Positions 15,527-22,746 of a stretch of 28,238 nt of DNA are shown in pieces (positions within the stretch are counted from its first letter, which is position 1; every line of letters begins with the position of its first letter). The notes under the pieces were generated by a model. That model saw nothing but the letters and a program-made list of their open reading frames with translations. It was not told the origin of the DNA and searched no databases. The DNA comes from Spyradocola merdavium (lineage in GTDB: Bacteria; Bacillota; Clostridia; Christensenellales; UBA1750), in contig DVIM01000097.1 of NCBI GenBank assembly GCA_018711265.1, positions 1 through 28,238 on the forward strand, read 5' to 3'. The position numbers were made by a program, and so were the translations under genes.

Positions 15527-15799
15527 ATGGGGCTTTCGATTTCCTGGGAGGTCGTGCTGTTCTTTGTGCTGGGCATGGCGCTGCTCTACGGCGTGGGCTG
15601 GCTGCTGCTCGTGCCGTTTCAGAAGGGGCTGTATTTTCTGTTCAATTCGCTCGTGGGCGGCCTCTTGCTGTGGGCGGCGTCCCTTGTGGGCGGGAACTTT
15701 GGCCTGGTCGCGGTGATCAACCCGTTTTCTGCCATCCTGACCGGGTTCCTGGGCATCCCCGGCGTCGCGCTCACGCTGCTCATCCAGAACTTGTTGTGA
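15527..15799 (+). CDS. bofA: BofA-like pro-sigma-K processing inhibitor
   Basis: This 90-aa integral membrane protein matches BofA, which in B. subtilis holds the SpoIVFB protease inactive in the forespore outer membrane until late sporulation. Hydrophobic segments cover about residues 6-26, 32-48 and 54-90. The C-terminal AVINPFSAILTGFLGIPGVALTLLIQ is the conserved BofA tail. I chose ATG at 15527, which has GGAGGAGG 7 bases upstream, over an in-frame TTG at 15521. It lies 53 bases after the helicase loader. Its presence suggests spore-forming ancestry; SpoIVFA, SpoIVFB and sigma-K are not in this window, so function in this strain is not shown. Confidence 0.85.
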   Translation: MGLSISWEVVLFFVLGMALLYGVGWLLLVPFQKGLYFLFNSLVGGLLLWAASLVGGNFGLVAVINPFSAILTGFLGIPGVALTLLIQNLL

Positions 15800-15828
15800 A
15801 AGCAAACCCCGGAAAGGAGATTGGACAC

Positions 15829-16314
15829 ATGCAGGAGGAAATCCGTCCGCCGCGGCCGGAGGAGCGCGCGGCCTTCCTCGCCATTGCGGCGGAGTATTTG
15901 CCGGGCATTCCCCCCGCGCGCGTCGCGGACATGCCCTTGCAGCTGTGCCTCGCGCGCGGGGAGGCGCTCATCGGCGTGGCGTATGCCGAGCCGCGCACGC
16001 GGGACGAGCTCTGCCTGCAGGGCATCGCCGTCGTGCACCCCTACAACGCGCAGGGCCGGGGCGGCGCGCTGCTGCGCGCCCTGGAAGGGGAGGCGCGGCG
16101 GCGCGGGTACGCGGCGGTCTCCGTGGGCTCGGCGGACGGCTACGTCGAGCGGTTTTACCGGAAAAACGGCTATGTGCCGGTGGAGCTGAAGATCTTCGCG
16201 CCCTCGGGCGTGACGGTGCTGCCCGTCGTGGACTACGACGCCATGGACAAGCGCAGCCTCACCGCGGCGCACGGCGGCGGGCACAGCTTCTTTGTGTTCC
16301 GGAAGGAATTGTGA
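15829..16314 (+). CDS. GNAT-family N-acetyltransferase
   Basis: This 161-aa cytoplasmic protein carries one GNAT fold and should transfer an acetyl group from acetyl-CoA to an unknown amine. Motif A for acetyl-CoA is visible as GIAVVHPYNAQGRGGALLRAL (about 64-84), with the expected Q/R-x-x-G-x-G/A pattern. ERFYRKNGYVPV near 108 is the usual C-terminal strand-helix region. The ATG at 15829 follows AAGGAG by 9 bases. It begins 29 bases after bofA with no terminator between and may be the last gene of that transcript. Substrate class cannot be told. Confidence 0.85.
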   Translation: MQEEIRPPRPEERAAFLAIAAEYLPGIPPARVADMPLQLCLARGEALIGVAYAEPRTRDELCLQGIAVVHPYNAQGRGGALLRALEGEARRRGYAAVSVGSADGYVERFYRKNGYVPVELKIFAPSGVTVLPVVDYDAMDKRSLTAAHGGGHSFFVFRKEL

Positions 16315-16347
16315 CGAATTTTAACACGAAGCAGCGAAGTTACTGTC

Positions 16348-16376
16348 TTTACACCTGACGCGACATGGTGTATACT
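16348..16376 (+). promoter_or_regulatory. Sigma-A promoter of the PTS permease gene
   Basis: TTTACA (16348-16353), a 17-base spacer and TATACT (16371-16376) lie 38 bases before the start codon. Confidence 0.85.
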
Positions 16377-16402
16377 CCTGCCTTAGGAAGAACAGGCAGG
16401 AG
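16375..16402. promoter_or_regulatory. Inverted repeat over the promoter start region and ribosome site
   Basis: CTCCTGCCT (16375-16383) and AGGCAGGAG (16394-16402) are perfect 9-base arms around a 10-base centre. The left arm overlaps the -10 box and the right arm overlaps the AGGAGG ribosome site. It could be an operator; an RNA hairpin is less likely because the left arm ends about where transcription should start. Confidence 0.4.
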
Positions 16403-16413
16403 GTTTGCATCCC

Positions 16414-17466
16414 ATGGCGAATGCGCAGACGGAACAACGGGAGAAAAAGACGGTTTGGCAGTGGTTGTGCTGGGCGGGGGACCGCTATTTCATCAAGGCC
16501 ATGTCCTCCATGGCGCTGGGGCTCTTCGCCTCGCTGATCATCGGGCTGATCCTTTCGCAGCTGGCGCAGGTGTCCTTCCTGGCCTGGCTGCAGCCCTATG
16601 CGGACATGGTGGCCTCGTCCTCGCCGGTGGTGGGCTCGGCCATCGGCGTCGCGGTGGCCTCGGGGCTCAAGGCCAAGCCCCTGGTGGTGTTCACCTCGGC
16701 GGTGACGGGCGCCATCGGCTACGACCTGGGCGGCCCGGTGGGCGCGTTCCTGGCGGCGGTGGTCGGCGCGGAGCTGGGGAACCTGGTGGCCGGGCGCACG
16801 CCCGTGGACATCGTGCTGGTGCCGATCGTGACCATCGTCTGCGGAGGGCTGACGGGCACGTTCGTCGGGCCGCCGATCTCCGCGCTGATGACGGGGCTGG
16901 GCACGCTCATCAACAACGCCACGACGCTCGCGCCCGTGCCCATGGGCATCGCGGTCTCCACGATCATGGGCCTGTGCCTGACGGCGCCGATCTCCAGCGC
17001 GGCCATCGCCATCTCCCTCGGGCTGGAGGGGCTGGCCGCGGGCGCGGCGGCGGTCGGCTGCGCGGCGCAGATGGTTGGCTTTGCCGTGGCCTCCTACCGG
17101 GAGAACAAGATCGGCGGCCTGGTCGCGCAGGGCATCGGCACCTCGATGCTGCAGTTCGGCAACATCTGCCGCCGGCCGCAGATCCTGATCGCGCCGACGC
17201 TCGCCAGCGCGATCCTGGGCCCGATCTCCACCGCGGTCTTTGGCATGGTCAACAACGCCATGGGCGCGGGCATGGGCACCAGCGGCCTGGTCGGCCAGTT
17301 CGGGGCCTACAGCGCGATGACGGCCGCGGGCTTTTCCCCGGCGTACACGCTGTTTCTGATCCTGCTGATGCACGTCCTGCTCCCGGCGGCGCTCTCGCTC
17401 GGGATCAGCGAGCTGCTGCGCAAGATCGGCTGGGTCCGCTTCGGCGACCAGAAATTGGAACTCTGA
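16414..17466 (+). CDS. Stand-alone PTS EIIC_2-family membrane permease
   Basis: This 350-aa polytopic membrane protein belongs to the PTS_EIIC_2 family (PF13303-like), with about eight to ten hydrophobic segments spread from residue 29 to the C terminus. Glycine-rich loops such as TSAVTGAIGYDLGGPVGAFL and AVFGMVNNAMGAGMGTSGLVG are typical. It lacks any cytoplasmic EIIA or EIIB domain, and none is encoded nearby. The sugar or other solute, and whether it is phosphorylated on entry, are therefore unknown. The ATG at 16414 follows AGGAGG by 10 bases; a TTG at 16405 is too close to the ribosome site. It has its own promoter (16348-16376). Confidence 0.85.
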   Translation: MANAQTEQREKKTVWQWLCWAGDRYFIKAMSSMALGLFASLIIGLILSQLAQVSFLAWLQPYADMVASSSPVVGSAIGVAVASGLKAKPLVVFTSAVTGAIGYDLGGPVGAFLAAVVGAELGNLVAGRTPVDIVLVPIVTIVCGGLTGTFVGPPISALMTGLGTLINNATTLAPVPMGIAVSTIMGLCLTAPISSAAIAISLGLEGLAAGAAAVGCAAQMVGFAVASYRENKIGGLVAQGIGTSMLQFGNICRRPQILIAPTLASAILGPISTAVFGMVNNAMGAGMGTSGLVGQFGAYSAMTAAGFSPAYTLFLILLMHVLLPAALSLGISELLRKIGWVRFGDQKLEL

Positions 17467-17496
17467 GGAACTTCCGGCGCGTGTTTTACATCTTTT

Positions 17497-17528
17497 GGAG
17501 CCGCGGGTGCAACAAAACCCGCGGCTCC
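17497..17528 (+). terminator. Hairpin between the PTS permease and the sortase gene
   Basis: GGAGCCGCGGGT (17497-17508) pairs perfectly with 17517-17528 around GCAACAAA. Only a weak T tract follows (TTCGTC), so it may be a partial terminator, allowing some read-through into the sortase gene. Confidence 0.55.
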
Positions 17529-17572
17529 TTCGTCGCATACATAGTGAAACTGTTAGAAATGGAGTGGGAAAC

Positions 17573-18418
17573 ATGGCCAAGCGCGGAAGTGGAAAAAATG
17601 GCAAGAAGACGGTATGGACCGTGTTGGCGGTCGTATCGGTTTTGATTTTGATCGTCTGCGGCGTGAGCATCGCCCGCCAGGTCATCCAGATTCAGCAGCA
17701 GCGCCAGCTGGATGGCGAGATGTCCCAGATCGCCCGCCCCTCGCAGGACCCGAGCGCGACGCCGGCCCCCACGGCAACGCCCGATCCCTCGGCTGCGCAG
17801 GACCCCAGCGCCTCGCCCACGACGGCGCCCGTCGCGCAGGAGATCGACTTTGACGCCCTGCACGAGGAGAACGACGAGATCGTCGCCTGGATCACGCTGG
17901 ACGGCACGGTCATCGACTACCCCATCCTCTGCCGGCCGGGGGACGACGCCTATTACCACACCCACAACGTCAAGGGCCAGGAGGCCGTCGCCGGCGCGAT
18001 CTACATCCAGGGCAGCTACAACAGCACGGACTTCTCCGACTTCCACACCGTGATCTACGGCCACAATATGCGCGACGGCAGCATGTTCGCCGGCCTGCAC
18101 AAGTTTGAGGACGAGGACTTCTTTAACGAGCACGACACGGTCGTCATCTATACGCCGACCCAGCGCCTCACCTACACGATCTTTGCCGCCTATCCCCGCG
18201 ACGACGCGCACCTGATGCGCAAGTTCGACTACAGCAGCGCCGAGGGCCGCCAGGCCTTCCTGGACGAGATCGCCACGCACACGGACGGGCACTTCCGCGA
18301 CGTGGAGCTGACGACGGACAGCAACATCATCACGCTGTCGACCTGCATCGGCAGCGCGGACGACCAGCGCTACATCGTGCAGGCGGTCCTGACCGAGGCC
18401 GCGCCCGTGCAGGGGTAA
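17573..18418 (+). CDS. Class B sortase
   Basis: This 281-aa transpeptidase anchors secreted proteins to the cell wall or builds pili. Residues 1-12 are basic and 13-33 form a membrane anchor. A Pro/Ala/Thr/Ser-rich spacer (56-88) separates it from the catalytic domain. The catalytic residues are His164 in YGHNM, Cys258 in TLSTC and Arg266 in DDQRYIV. EENDEIVAWITLDGTVIDYPI at about 98-118 is the class B N-terminal signature. The ATG at 17573 follows GGAG by 8 bases. No LPXTG-like substrate is encoded in this window, so the enzyme may serve distant genes. The terminator at 18442-18479 lies directly downstream. Confidence 0.92.
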   Translation: MAKRGSGKNGKKTVWTVLAVVSVLILIVCGVSIARQVIQIQQQRQLDGEMSQIARPSQDPSATPAPTATPDPSAAQDPSASPTTAPVAQEIDFDALHEENDEIVAWITLDGTVIDYPILCRPGDDAYYHTHNVKGQEAVAGAIYIQGSYNSTDFSDFHTVIYGHNMRDGSMFAGLHKFEDEDFFNEHDTVVIYTPTQRLTYTIFAAYPRDDAHLMRKFDYSSAEGRQAFLDEIATHTDGHFRDVELTTDSNIITLSTCIGSADDQRYIVQAVLTEAAPVQG

Positions 18419-18441
18419 GCGCCCCAAAAAACGAAAAGACA

Positions 18442-18479
18442 AAGGCGCCGCCGGAGGAATCTCCCTCCGGCGGCGCCTT
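18442..18479. terminator. Bidirectional terminator between the sortase and AEC transporter genes
   Basis: A perfect 16-bp stem (18442-18457 with 18464-18479) has a 6-base loop. The minus-strand side is followed by a T-rich tract, so it is stronger for the AEC gene; the plus side has only TTGTTT. Confidence 0.88.
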
Positions 18480-18491
18480 GTTTGGATCGGG

Positions 18492-19406
18492 TCATTGCAG
18501 GCCCATCGCGCCGATCATCGTGGTCATGATGAGGATGGAAAGCAGGATCGACGAGCTCCCCGTGAAGGAGGACAGCGCCGCGTCGCCCCCGAGCTTTTCC
18601 GTAAAGGCCGGGGACATGGCCGAGCAGGGCGCAAACGCCACGATCGCCAGCACCTGCCGCACCTCCAGGGAGAAGGGCAGGACGAAGTAGAACAGCGCGG
18701 AAAACGCGGCCGCCATGACGTAGCGCGAGAGCAGGATCGTAAACGCCTGGCGCAGGAAGGCCCTGTCCGGGTTGAATTCGAACATCGTGCCCACCATGAG
18801 CATGGCCATGAACCCGTTCGCATTGCCGATGGTCGTGGTGATGGGCTGCAGGAAGGACGGGATGGAGATGCCCGCGATGGCGAGGATCAGCATGAGCATG
18901 TACGTGCAAAACGGCGTGGAAAACAGCTTCTTCAGGCTGTCGCGCAGCGTCGGCCGCGCGTCCCCGCCCGCAAAGCGCGAGGTCAGCGCGTAGCTGCCGC
19001 CCGTGCACATGATGGCGTTGCCCGCGTCGAACAGGCAGGTCACGACCACGCCCAGCGCGCCCAGGAACCCCTGGATGTAGGGCATGGTGAAGGAGCCGAT
19101 GTTGTACCCCGGGAAGTTGAGCGGGTAGAGGATCCGCTCCCCCCGCCCTCTGCGCAGGGCAAAGAGCGCGCCCAGCCCCCACATCACCAGGTTGCACAGC
19201 AGCCCCAGCAGCGTCACATACAGGAGCGAAATGTCAAAGTCAAAGGAGGCGAAGTTCGTGATGACGGCCGCGGGCGTCGTGATGTTGAGCACGATCTTCA
19301 TGATGAGCTTGTAGTCGTTCGGCCCGAAGAAGTGCAGCTTTTTCAGCGCGTATCCCAGCGCGATGACGAAGACGTAGGCCGAAGCCTTGAGCAATACCTG
19401 TCCCAT
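18492..19406 (-). CDS. AEC-family (auxin efflux carrier-like) transporter
   Basis: This 304-aa membrane transporter is of the AEC/BART superfamily, which moves organic anions such as malate or other carboxylates. About ten hydrophobic segments are present in two halves, with the central ALTSRFAGGDARPTLRDSLKKLF as a cytoplasmic loop. AVITNFASFDFD and APCSAMSPAFTEKLGGD are typical of the half-repeat motifs. The ATG at 19406 has GGGGGA about 6 bases upstream. It is a paralogue of the AEC gene at 26140-27081 but not a close copy. It is transcribed divergently from the Eis-like acetyltransferase gene, and the -35 boxes of the two promoters abut. The solute is unknown. Confidence 0.85.
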   Translation of the reverse strand: MGQVLLKASAYVFVIALGYALKKLHFFGPNDYKLIMKIVLNITTPAAVITNFASFDFDISLLYVTLLGLLCNLVMWGLGALFALRRGRGERILYPLNFPGYNIGSFTMPYIQGFLGALGVVVTCLFDAGNAIMCTGGSYALTSRFAGGDARPTLRDSLKKLFSTPFCTYMLMLILAIAGISIPSFLQPITTTIGNANGFMAMLMVGTMFEFNPDRAFLRQAFTILLSRYVMAAAFSALFYFVLPFSLEVRQVLAIVAFAPCSAMSPAFTEKLGGDAALSSFTGSSSILLSILIMTTMIGAMGLQ

Positions 19407-19444
19407 GCGTGTTCCCCCAGCGTTCTCTATTTTTTGCAAGTGAC

Positions 19445-19473
19445 AGTATAGCACCTTTTTGATGGATTGTACA
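19445..19473 (-). promoter_or_regulatory. Promoter of the first AEC transporter gene
   Basis: On the minus strand TGTACA (19473-19468), 17 bases, then TATACT (19450-19445) with an extended TGC. Confidence 0.75.
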
Positions 19474-19502
19474 TTGCGCGCGGCGGGTTTTTCCTGTATA
19501 CT
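19474..19502 (+). promoter_or_regulatory. Promoter of the Eis-like acetyltransferase gene
   Basis: TTGCGC (19474-19479), 17 bases, then TATACT (19497-19502). Its -35 box directly abuts the minus-strand -35 box of the AEC gene. Confidence 0.75.
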
Positions 19503-19540
19503 GGGTGGGAACCGCTTTACAAAAAAATGGGGGAAACAGC

Positions 19541-20698
19541 ATGGAAATTTATCGGGGCCTTGCGGCCGGACACTGCGGCCACGAAGAGCTCATCGATTTT
19601 CTCAATTACGTATTCGGCATGAACGGCGCGGACAGCGGGTTCTACCGCCTGCTGCCCAAGCTCTACAAGCCCGAAAACCGTCCCGAGGACTACAACTACG
19701 TCGTCCTGGAGGACGGGAAGCTGCGCGCCGCCGTGGGCGCCTATCCCATCGAGCTGGAGGTCGCCGGGCACGTCCTGCGCGGCGCGGGCATCGGCAACGT
19801 CGCCGTCCACCCCTTCCACCGCCGCAAGGGCTACATGAAGGACGCCATGGGGCAGGCCATGGAGGCCATCCTCCAGAGCGGCGCGGACTTTGCGGCCCTG
19901 GGCGGCCAGCGCCAGCGCTACTCCTACTTCGGCTTTGAGCCGGCGGGCCTTTGCGGCACGTTTGGCCTGAACAGCGCGAACCTGCGCCACGCCCTGCACG
20001 GCGCGGGCGAGGGCTACGCGGCGCGGAAGATCGGCCCGGAGGACGCCGCGGCGCTGGAGGCGATCCGCGCGATGACCGAGCGCCAGGCGAGCCATCCCCT
20101 GCGCCCGCAGGAGAAGCTCTACGACGTGCTGAACACCTGGGAGAGCCAGGTCTGCGTCGTGGACGGGCCGCAGGGCGGCATCGCCGGCTACTTCCTCGCC
20201 AAGGATGGCAACGATGTCCCGGAGATCGACTGCGCTGCGCCCGAGCACGCGGCGGGCGTCCTGTGCGCGTGCTATGCCTTCCTGCAGCAGGAAAGGCTCT
20301 CCTTGCACGTTCCCTTCCACGCGCAGGCGATGTTCGACCTGCTCGGGGACGTGGCGGAGCGCGCCTCCATCGAGAGCACCGAGTGCTACAACGTCCTCTG
20401 CTACGAGCGCGTGCTGCGCGCCTGCCTGGAGCTCAAGGCACAGCGCGCTCCCCTGGCCGACGGCGCGATCACGTTTGCCATCCAGGGCTATGCCGGGCCG
20501 GAGCGCCTGCGCGTCGCCGTGTCCGGGGGAAAGCCCGAGGTCGCGCCCGCGGCGGAGGGCGAGGCGCTGCCTCTCACGCACCGGCAGGCCATGAACCTGT
20601 TCTTCGGGCCCTGGTCGCCGGAGCGCCTGCGCCTGCCCGCCTTCGCCGCCGGCTGGTTCCCGCTGTCGCTGTTCGTCCCCGAGGTGGACAACGATTAG
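19541..20698 (+). CDS. Eis-like GNAT N-acetyltransferase with SCP2-like C-terminal domain
   Basis: This 385-aa protein resembles the Eis family, which has two GNAT folds and a C-terminal sterol-carrier-like domain. The active GNAT domain shows GNVAVHPFHRRKGYMKDAMGQAM at about 98-120, with the RRKGYM acetyl-CoA loop. The middle region (about 165-290) is the second, degenerate GNAT fold. Residues from about 300 (AITFAIQGYAGPERLRVAVSGG) are the SCP2-like part. Eis proteins acetylate amines, including aminoglycosides in mycobacteria, but the substrate here is not predictable and resistance should not be assumed. The ATG at 19541 has GGGGGAA 5 bases upstream and its own promoter at 19474-19502. 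Confidence 0.88.
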   Translation: MEIYRGLAAGHCGHEELIDFLNYVFGMNGADSGFYRLLPKLYKPENRPEDYNYVVLEDGKLRAAVGAYPIELEVAGHVLRGAGIGNVAVHPFHRRKGYMKDAMGQAMEAILQSGADFAALGGQRQRYSYFGFEPAGLCGTFGLNSANLRHALHGAGEGYAARKIGPEDAAALEAIRAMTERQASHPLRPQEKLYDVLNTWESQVCVVDGPQGGIAGYFLAKDGNDVPEIDCAAPEHAAGVLCACYAFLQQERLSLHVPFHAQAMFDLLGDVAERASIESTECYNVLCYERVLRACLELKAQRAPLADGAITFAIQGYAGPERLRVAVSGGKPEVAPAAEGEALPLTHRQAMNLFFGPWSPERLRLPAFAAGWFPLSLFVPEVDND

Positions 20699-20737
20699 AC
20701 GTCAAATTTTGTCCATAAAGATTTTACGCGCGCGCGT

Positions 20738-20767
20738 GCGACAGCGGCGCGGCATCTGCGCTACAAT
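20738..20767 (+). promoter_or_regulatory. Likely promoter of the membrane zinc-ribbon gene
   Basis: GCGACA (20738-20743), 18 bases, then TACAAT (20762-20767), 33 bases before the start codon. Confidence 0.6.
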
Positions 20768-20800
20768 GGACCAAAGACTCCAAGAAAGAGGGATGCGCAC

Positions 20801-21196
20801 ATGCAGTGGCTGCAAAAATTCATGATGGGGCGCTACGGAGCGGACCAGCTCAACCTCGCGCTGATCGTCCTGGCGCTGGTGCTTTCCATCGTCTTTTCCA
20901 TTGTGCCGTTGGGGCTGATCGGCACGCTGATCGCGATGATCCCCCTGGTGCTGGCGGTGGTGCGCATGCTCTCGCGCAACCGCACAAAGCGCGCGCAGGA
21001 GAACCTCGCCTTCCTCAAGCTCTGGAACCCGGTGCGCAACTGGTTCCAGTGGCTGTACCTGAGCATCCGCTATTGCAAGAAGAACCGCTACTTCCTCTGC
21101 CCGAACTGCGGACGCATCGCCTGCGTGCCCAAGAAGACGGGCCGCGTCACCATCACCTGCAAGGGCTGCAAGACGCGCTACGACCGCAAGGCGTGA
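20801..21196 (+). CDS. Small membrane protein with C-terminal zinc ribbon
   Basis: This 131-aa protein has no named family that I recognise. Two membrane helices at about 17-36 and 38-56 form a hairpin. A positively charged cytoplasmic stretch follows (RNRTKRAQENLAFLKLWNP). A treble-clef-like zinc ribbon closes it: Cys100 and Cys103 (CPNCGR), Cys120 and Cys123 (CKGCKTRY). The last pattern resembles zinc ribbons that bind nucleic acid or other proteins. The ATG at 20801 follows AAAGAGGG by 8 bases. It stands alone between its promoter and the bidirectional terminator at 21204-21244. A membrane sensor or scaffold role is possible but unproved. Confidence 0.8.
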   Translation: MQWLQKFMMGRYGADQLNLALIVLALVLSIVFSIVPLGLIGTLIAMIPLVLAVVRMLSRNRTKRAQENLAFLKLWNPVRNWFQWLYLSIRYCKKNRYFLCPNCGRIACVPKKTGRVTITCKGCKTRYDRKA

Positions 21197-21203
21197 CAAA
21201 ACG

Positions 21204-21244
21204 GCGCGCGGACTTCAGGCATCTGCCTCGGTCCGCGCGCTTTT
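21204..21244. terminator. Bidirectional terminator between zinc-ribbon gene and lipoprotein array
   Basis: GCGCGCGGAC (21204-21213) pairs with GTCCGCGCGC (21231-21240); the loop itself folds as AGGCA-TC-TGCCT. TTTT follows on the plus strand, and an AAAA run before the stem gives TTTT on the minus strand. Confidence 0.88.
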
Positions 21245-21251
21245 GTATGAT

Positions 21252-21734
21252 TTAAGTGTAGTCCTGGTAGTTTTGCAGAAAGACGACGATTTCGACCTGC
21301 TGGGCGTCCGGGTCCTCGCCCATGCTGCTGAGCACCAGGCAGGCCGTCTCGTTCCAGAGGAACCAGCGCGTGAGCGACTCGTCCTCAACGAGGGGGAGAA
21401 GCTCGACGCCGTAGTCGCGCTCCAGCGCCTCGCGCACGGCCTGCACCTGCCCGGCCGTGGCCGCGCCGTCGGAATGGCAGGCGGCGAGCAGCAGCACCTC
21501 GTCGGAGCGGACGCCGGCGTAGAGCCGGGAGCAGAGGCCGCCGGTGAAGTCCAGCCCGGCGTACTGCACGGGCGCGCCGGCTTCCTCCTTCCAGGCCGCC
21601 GGGACCTCCGCCATGGGCATGCCCACATGGAGCGAAGGGTCGGCGAAGAGCTCCCCCGCGTCCAGGTCGCACCGCGGCGCGGCGCAGGCCGTCAGCAGCG
21701 GCAGCAGCAGGAGCAGCGATAGAAGTTTCTTCAT
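21252..21734 (-). CDS. Array lipoprotein B2 (fourth gene of tandem paralogue array)
   Basis: This 160-aa predicted lipoprotein has no recognised domain. The signal peptide ends in the lipobox LTAC with Cys17, so it should be anchored outside the cytoplasmic membrane. The mature part begins with the array motif RCDLDAGEL, then VGMPMAEVPAAW, YAGLDFTGGL, ERDYGVELL and SMGEDPDAQ. VGMPM, DFTGGL and SMGEDPDAQ place it with B1 (22255-22746) rather than with A1 or A2. It starts 5 bases after A2 ends. No strong Shine-Dalgarno is seen, so translation is probably coupled. A GTG at 21743 overlapping the A2 stop is an alternative start. The bidirectional hairpin at 21204-21244 ends the operon. Confidence 0.82.
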   Translation of the reverse strand: MKKLLSLLLLLPLLTACAAPRCDLDAGELFADPSLHVGMPMAEVPAAWKEEAGAPVQYAGLDFTGGLCSRLYAGVRSDEVLLLAACHSDGAATAGQVQAVREALERDYGVELLPLVEDESLTRWFLWNETACLVLSSMGEDPDAQQVEIVVFLQNYQDYT

Positions 21735-21739
21735 CCTGT

Positions 21740-22210
21740 TCACACCCATTCGTAGCCCGGCATCTCGGGCAGGTAGTAGATCCGGAAGGAGAGGGAGCGC
21801 CCGGCGCGCAGGTCGACCTGCACGCTGTGGCGGTTGCGGCGGAAGGCATAGGTGAGGAAATCCCCCTTGTCGTACGTCTTGACCAGCTCGATGCCGTAGT
21901 CCGCGTTCAGCGCCGCAAGGAGCGCGTCCACGTCCTCGCGCGACGCTTCCCCGCAGGAGGCGGAAAGGCTCGTCAGTTCGCCGTCCGCAAAGTTCGCCTC
22001 GGCGGCAAAGTCCAGGCCCGCGTACTCGATGTCCGCAAGGCTGGGGTCCGCGTCCGTCCACGGGTCGGGCAGTTCCGCCTGCGGCATGTGCAGCGTCAGC
22101 CCCTCCGCCGCGGCGATCTCGCCCGCGGAAAGGTCGAACCTCGGCGCGGCGGCGGCACAGCCCGTCAGCGCCAGGGAGAGAAAGAGCAGGAGACAAAGCG
22201 TGCGCTTCAT
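21740..22210 (-). CDS. Array lipoprotein A2 (third gene of the array)
   Basis: This 156-aa predicted lipoprotein of unknown function has lipobox LTGC with Cys18. Its mature start PRFDLSAGEIAAAEGLTLHMP is nearly the same as in A1 (22743-23273), and it shares LPDPW, EYAGLDF, DVDALLAALNADYGIELV and YAFRRN with it. No cysteine-rich or enzyme motif is visible; the C-terminal half has alternating beta-type hydrophobicity. The ATG at 22210 was chosen because GGGGGG lies 9 bases upstream; an ATG at 22219 would sit directly on that site. A 44-base gap separates it from B1, while B2 follows after only 5 bases. This suggests A2-B2 is one repeated unit. Confidence 0.82.
   Translation of the reverse strand: MKRTLCLLLFLSLALTGCAAAAPRFDLSAGEIAAAEGLTLHMPQAELPDPWTDADPSLADIEYAGLDFAAEANFADGELTSLSASCGEASREDVDALLAALNADYGIELVKTYDKGDFLTYAFRRNRHSVQVDLRAGRSLSFRIYYLPEMPGYEWV
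22083..22150. repeat. Repeat copy in lipoprotein A2 (68 bp, second copy at 23143-23210)
   Basis: This 68-bp segment encodes the start of the mature A2 protein. It matches 23143-23210 in A1 at 62 of 68 bases by eye, at an offset of exactly 1060 bases. Part of it (22111-22150) also matches 22647-22686 in B1 with one mismatch in 40. It could recombine. Confidence 0.85.
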
Positions 22211-22254
22211 ATCGCGCATCCCCCCTTTTTGCAGTCGTCGGTCCGAAAGCGGGT

Positions 22255-22746
22255 TCACTCGCTGGCGAGCAGGAAGACGAGATACGCGCTCTGGGCGTCC
22301 GGGTCCTCGCCCATACTGAAGAGGCGGACGCAGCCGGGGTGCGCCAGGCGGTACCAGCGCGCGTCGCCGGGGTTGTCGGCCAGGAGCTGGAGCTCCAGGC
22401 CGTAATCGCGCTCCAGGGCGCGGCGCAAATCCTCCACCTGGCGGGCGGTGAGCGCCTCGTCCGCCGCGCAGCAGAGGAAGGTCAGCTGCGCATCCTCCGA
22501 GCGCGTGCCGTGTAAGGGGAGCAGCAGTGTCGGGGCCTCCAAGCCGCCGGTGAAGTCGATGCCCGCGTAGGTGCAGGCGGCAGTTCCCTGCTGCCAAGCC
22601 TGCGGCACGTCCTCCATCGGCATGCCGAGCACAAGGTCCTCGGCCACGGCGATCTCGCCCGCGGCAAGGTCGAACCTCGGCGCGGCGGAGCAGGCGGTCA
22701 GCAGCAGGAGCGCGGCGCAGAGCAGCGCCCATTTGCGCATCTTCAT
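22255..22746 (-). CDS. Array lipoprotein B1 (second gene of the array)
   Basis: This 163-aa predicted lipoprotein of unknown function has lipobox LTAC with Cys19. The mature protein begins SAAPRFDLAAGEIAVAE, then LGMPMEDVPQAW, YAGIDFTGGL, RRALERDYGLELQ and SMGEDPDAQ. GMPM, DFTGGL and SMGEDPDAQ pair it with B2. The ATG at 22746 has AGGAGG 7 bases upstream. The A1 stop codon overlaps it as ATGA, which indicates translational coupling. A 40-bp stretch at its N terminus is almost identical to the same region of A2, a sign of recent gene conversion or duplication. Confidence 0.82.
   Translation of the reverse strand: MKMRKWALLCAALLLLTACSAAPRFDLAAGEIAVAEDLVLGMPMEDVPQAWQQGTAACTYAGIDFTGGLEAPTLLLPLHGTRSEDAQLTFLCCAADEALTARQVEDLRRALERDYGLELQLLADNPGDARWYRLAHPGCVRLFSMGEDPDAQSAYLVFLLASE
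22647..22686. repeat. Repeat copy in lipoprotein B1 (40 bp)
   Basis: This 40-bp stretch matches 22111-22150 in A2 with a single mismatch and encodes the FDL-AGEI motif region. Confidence 0.8.
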
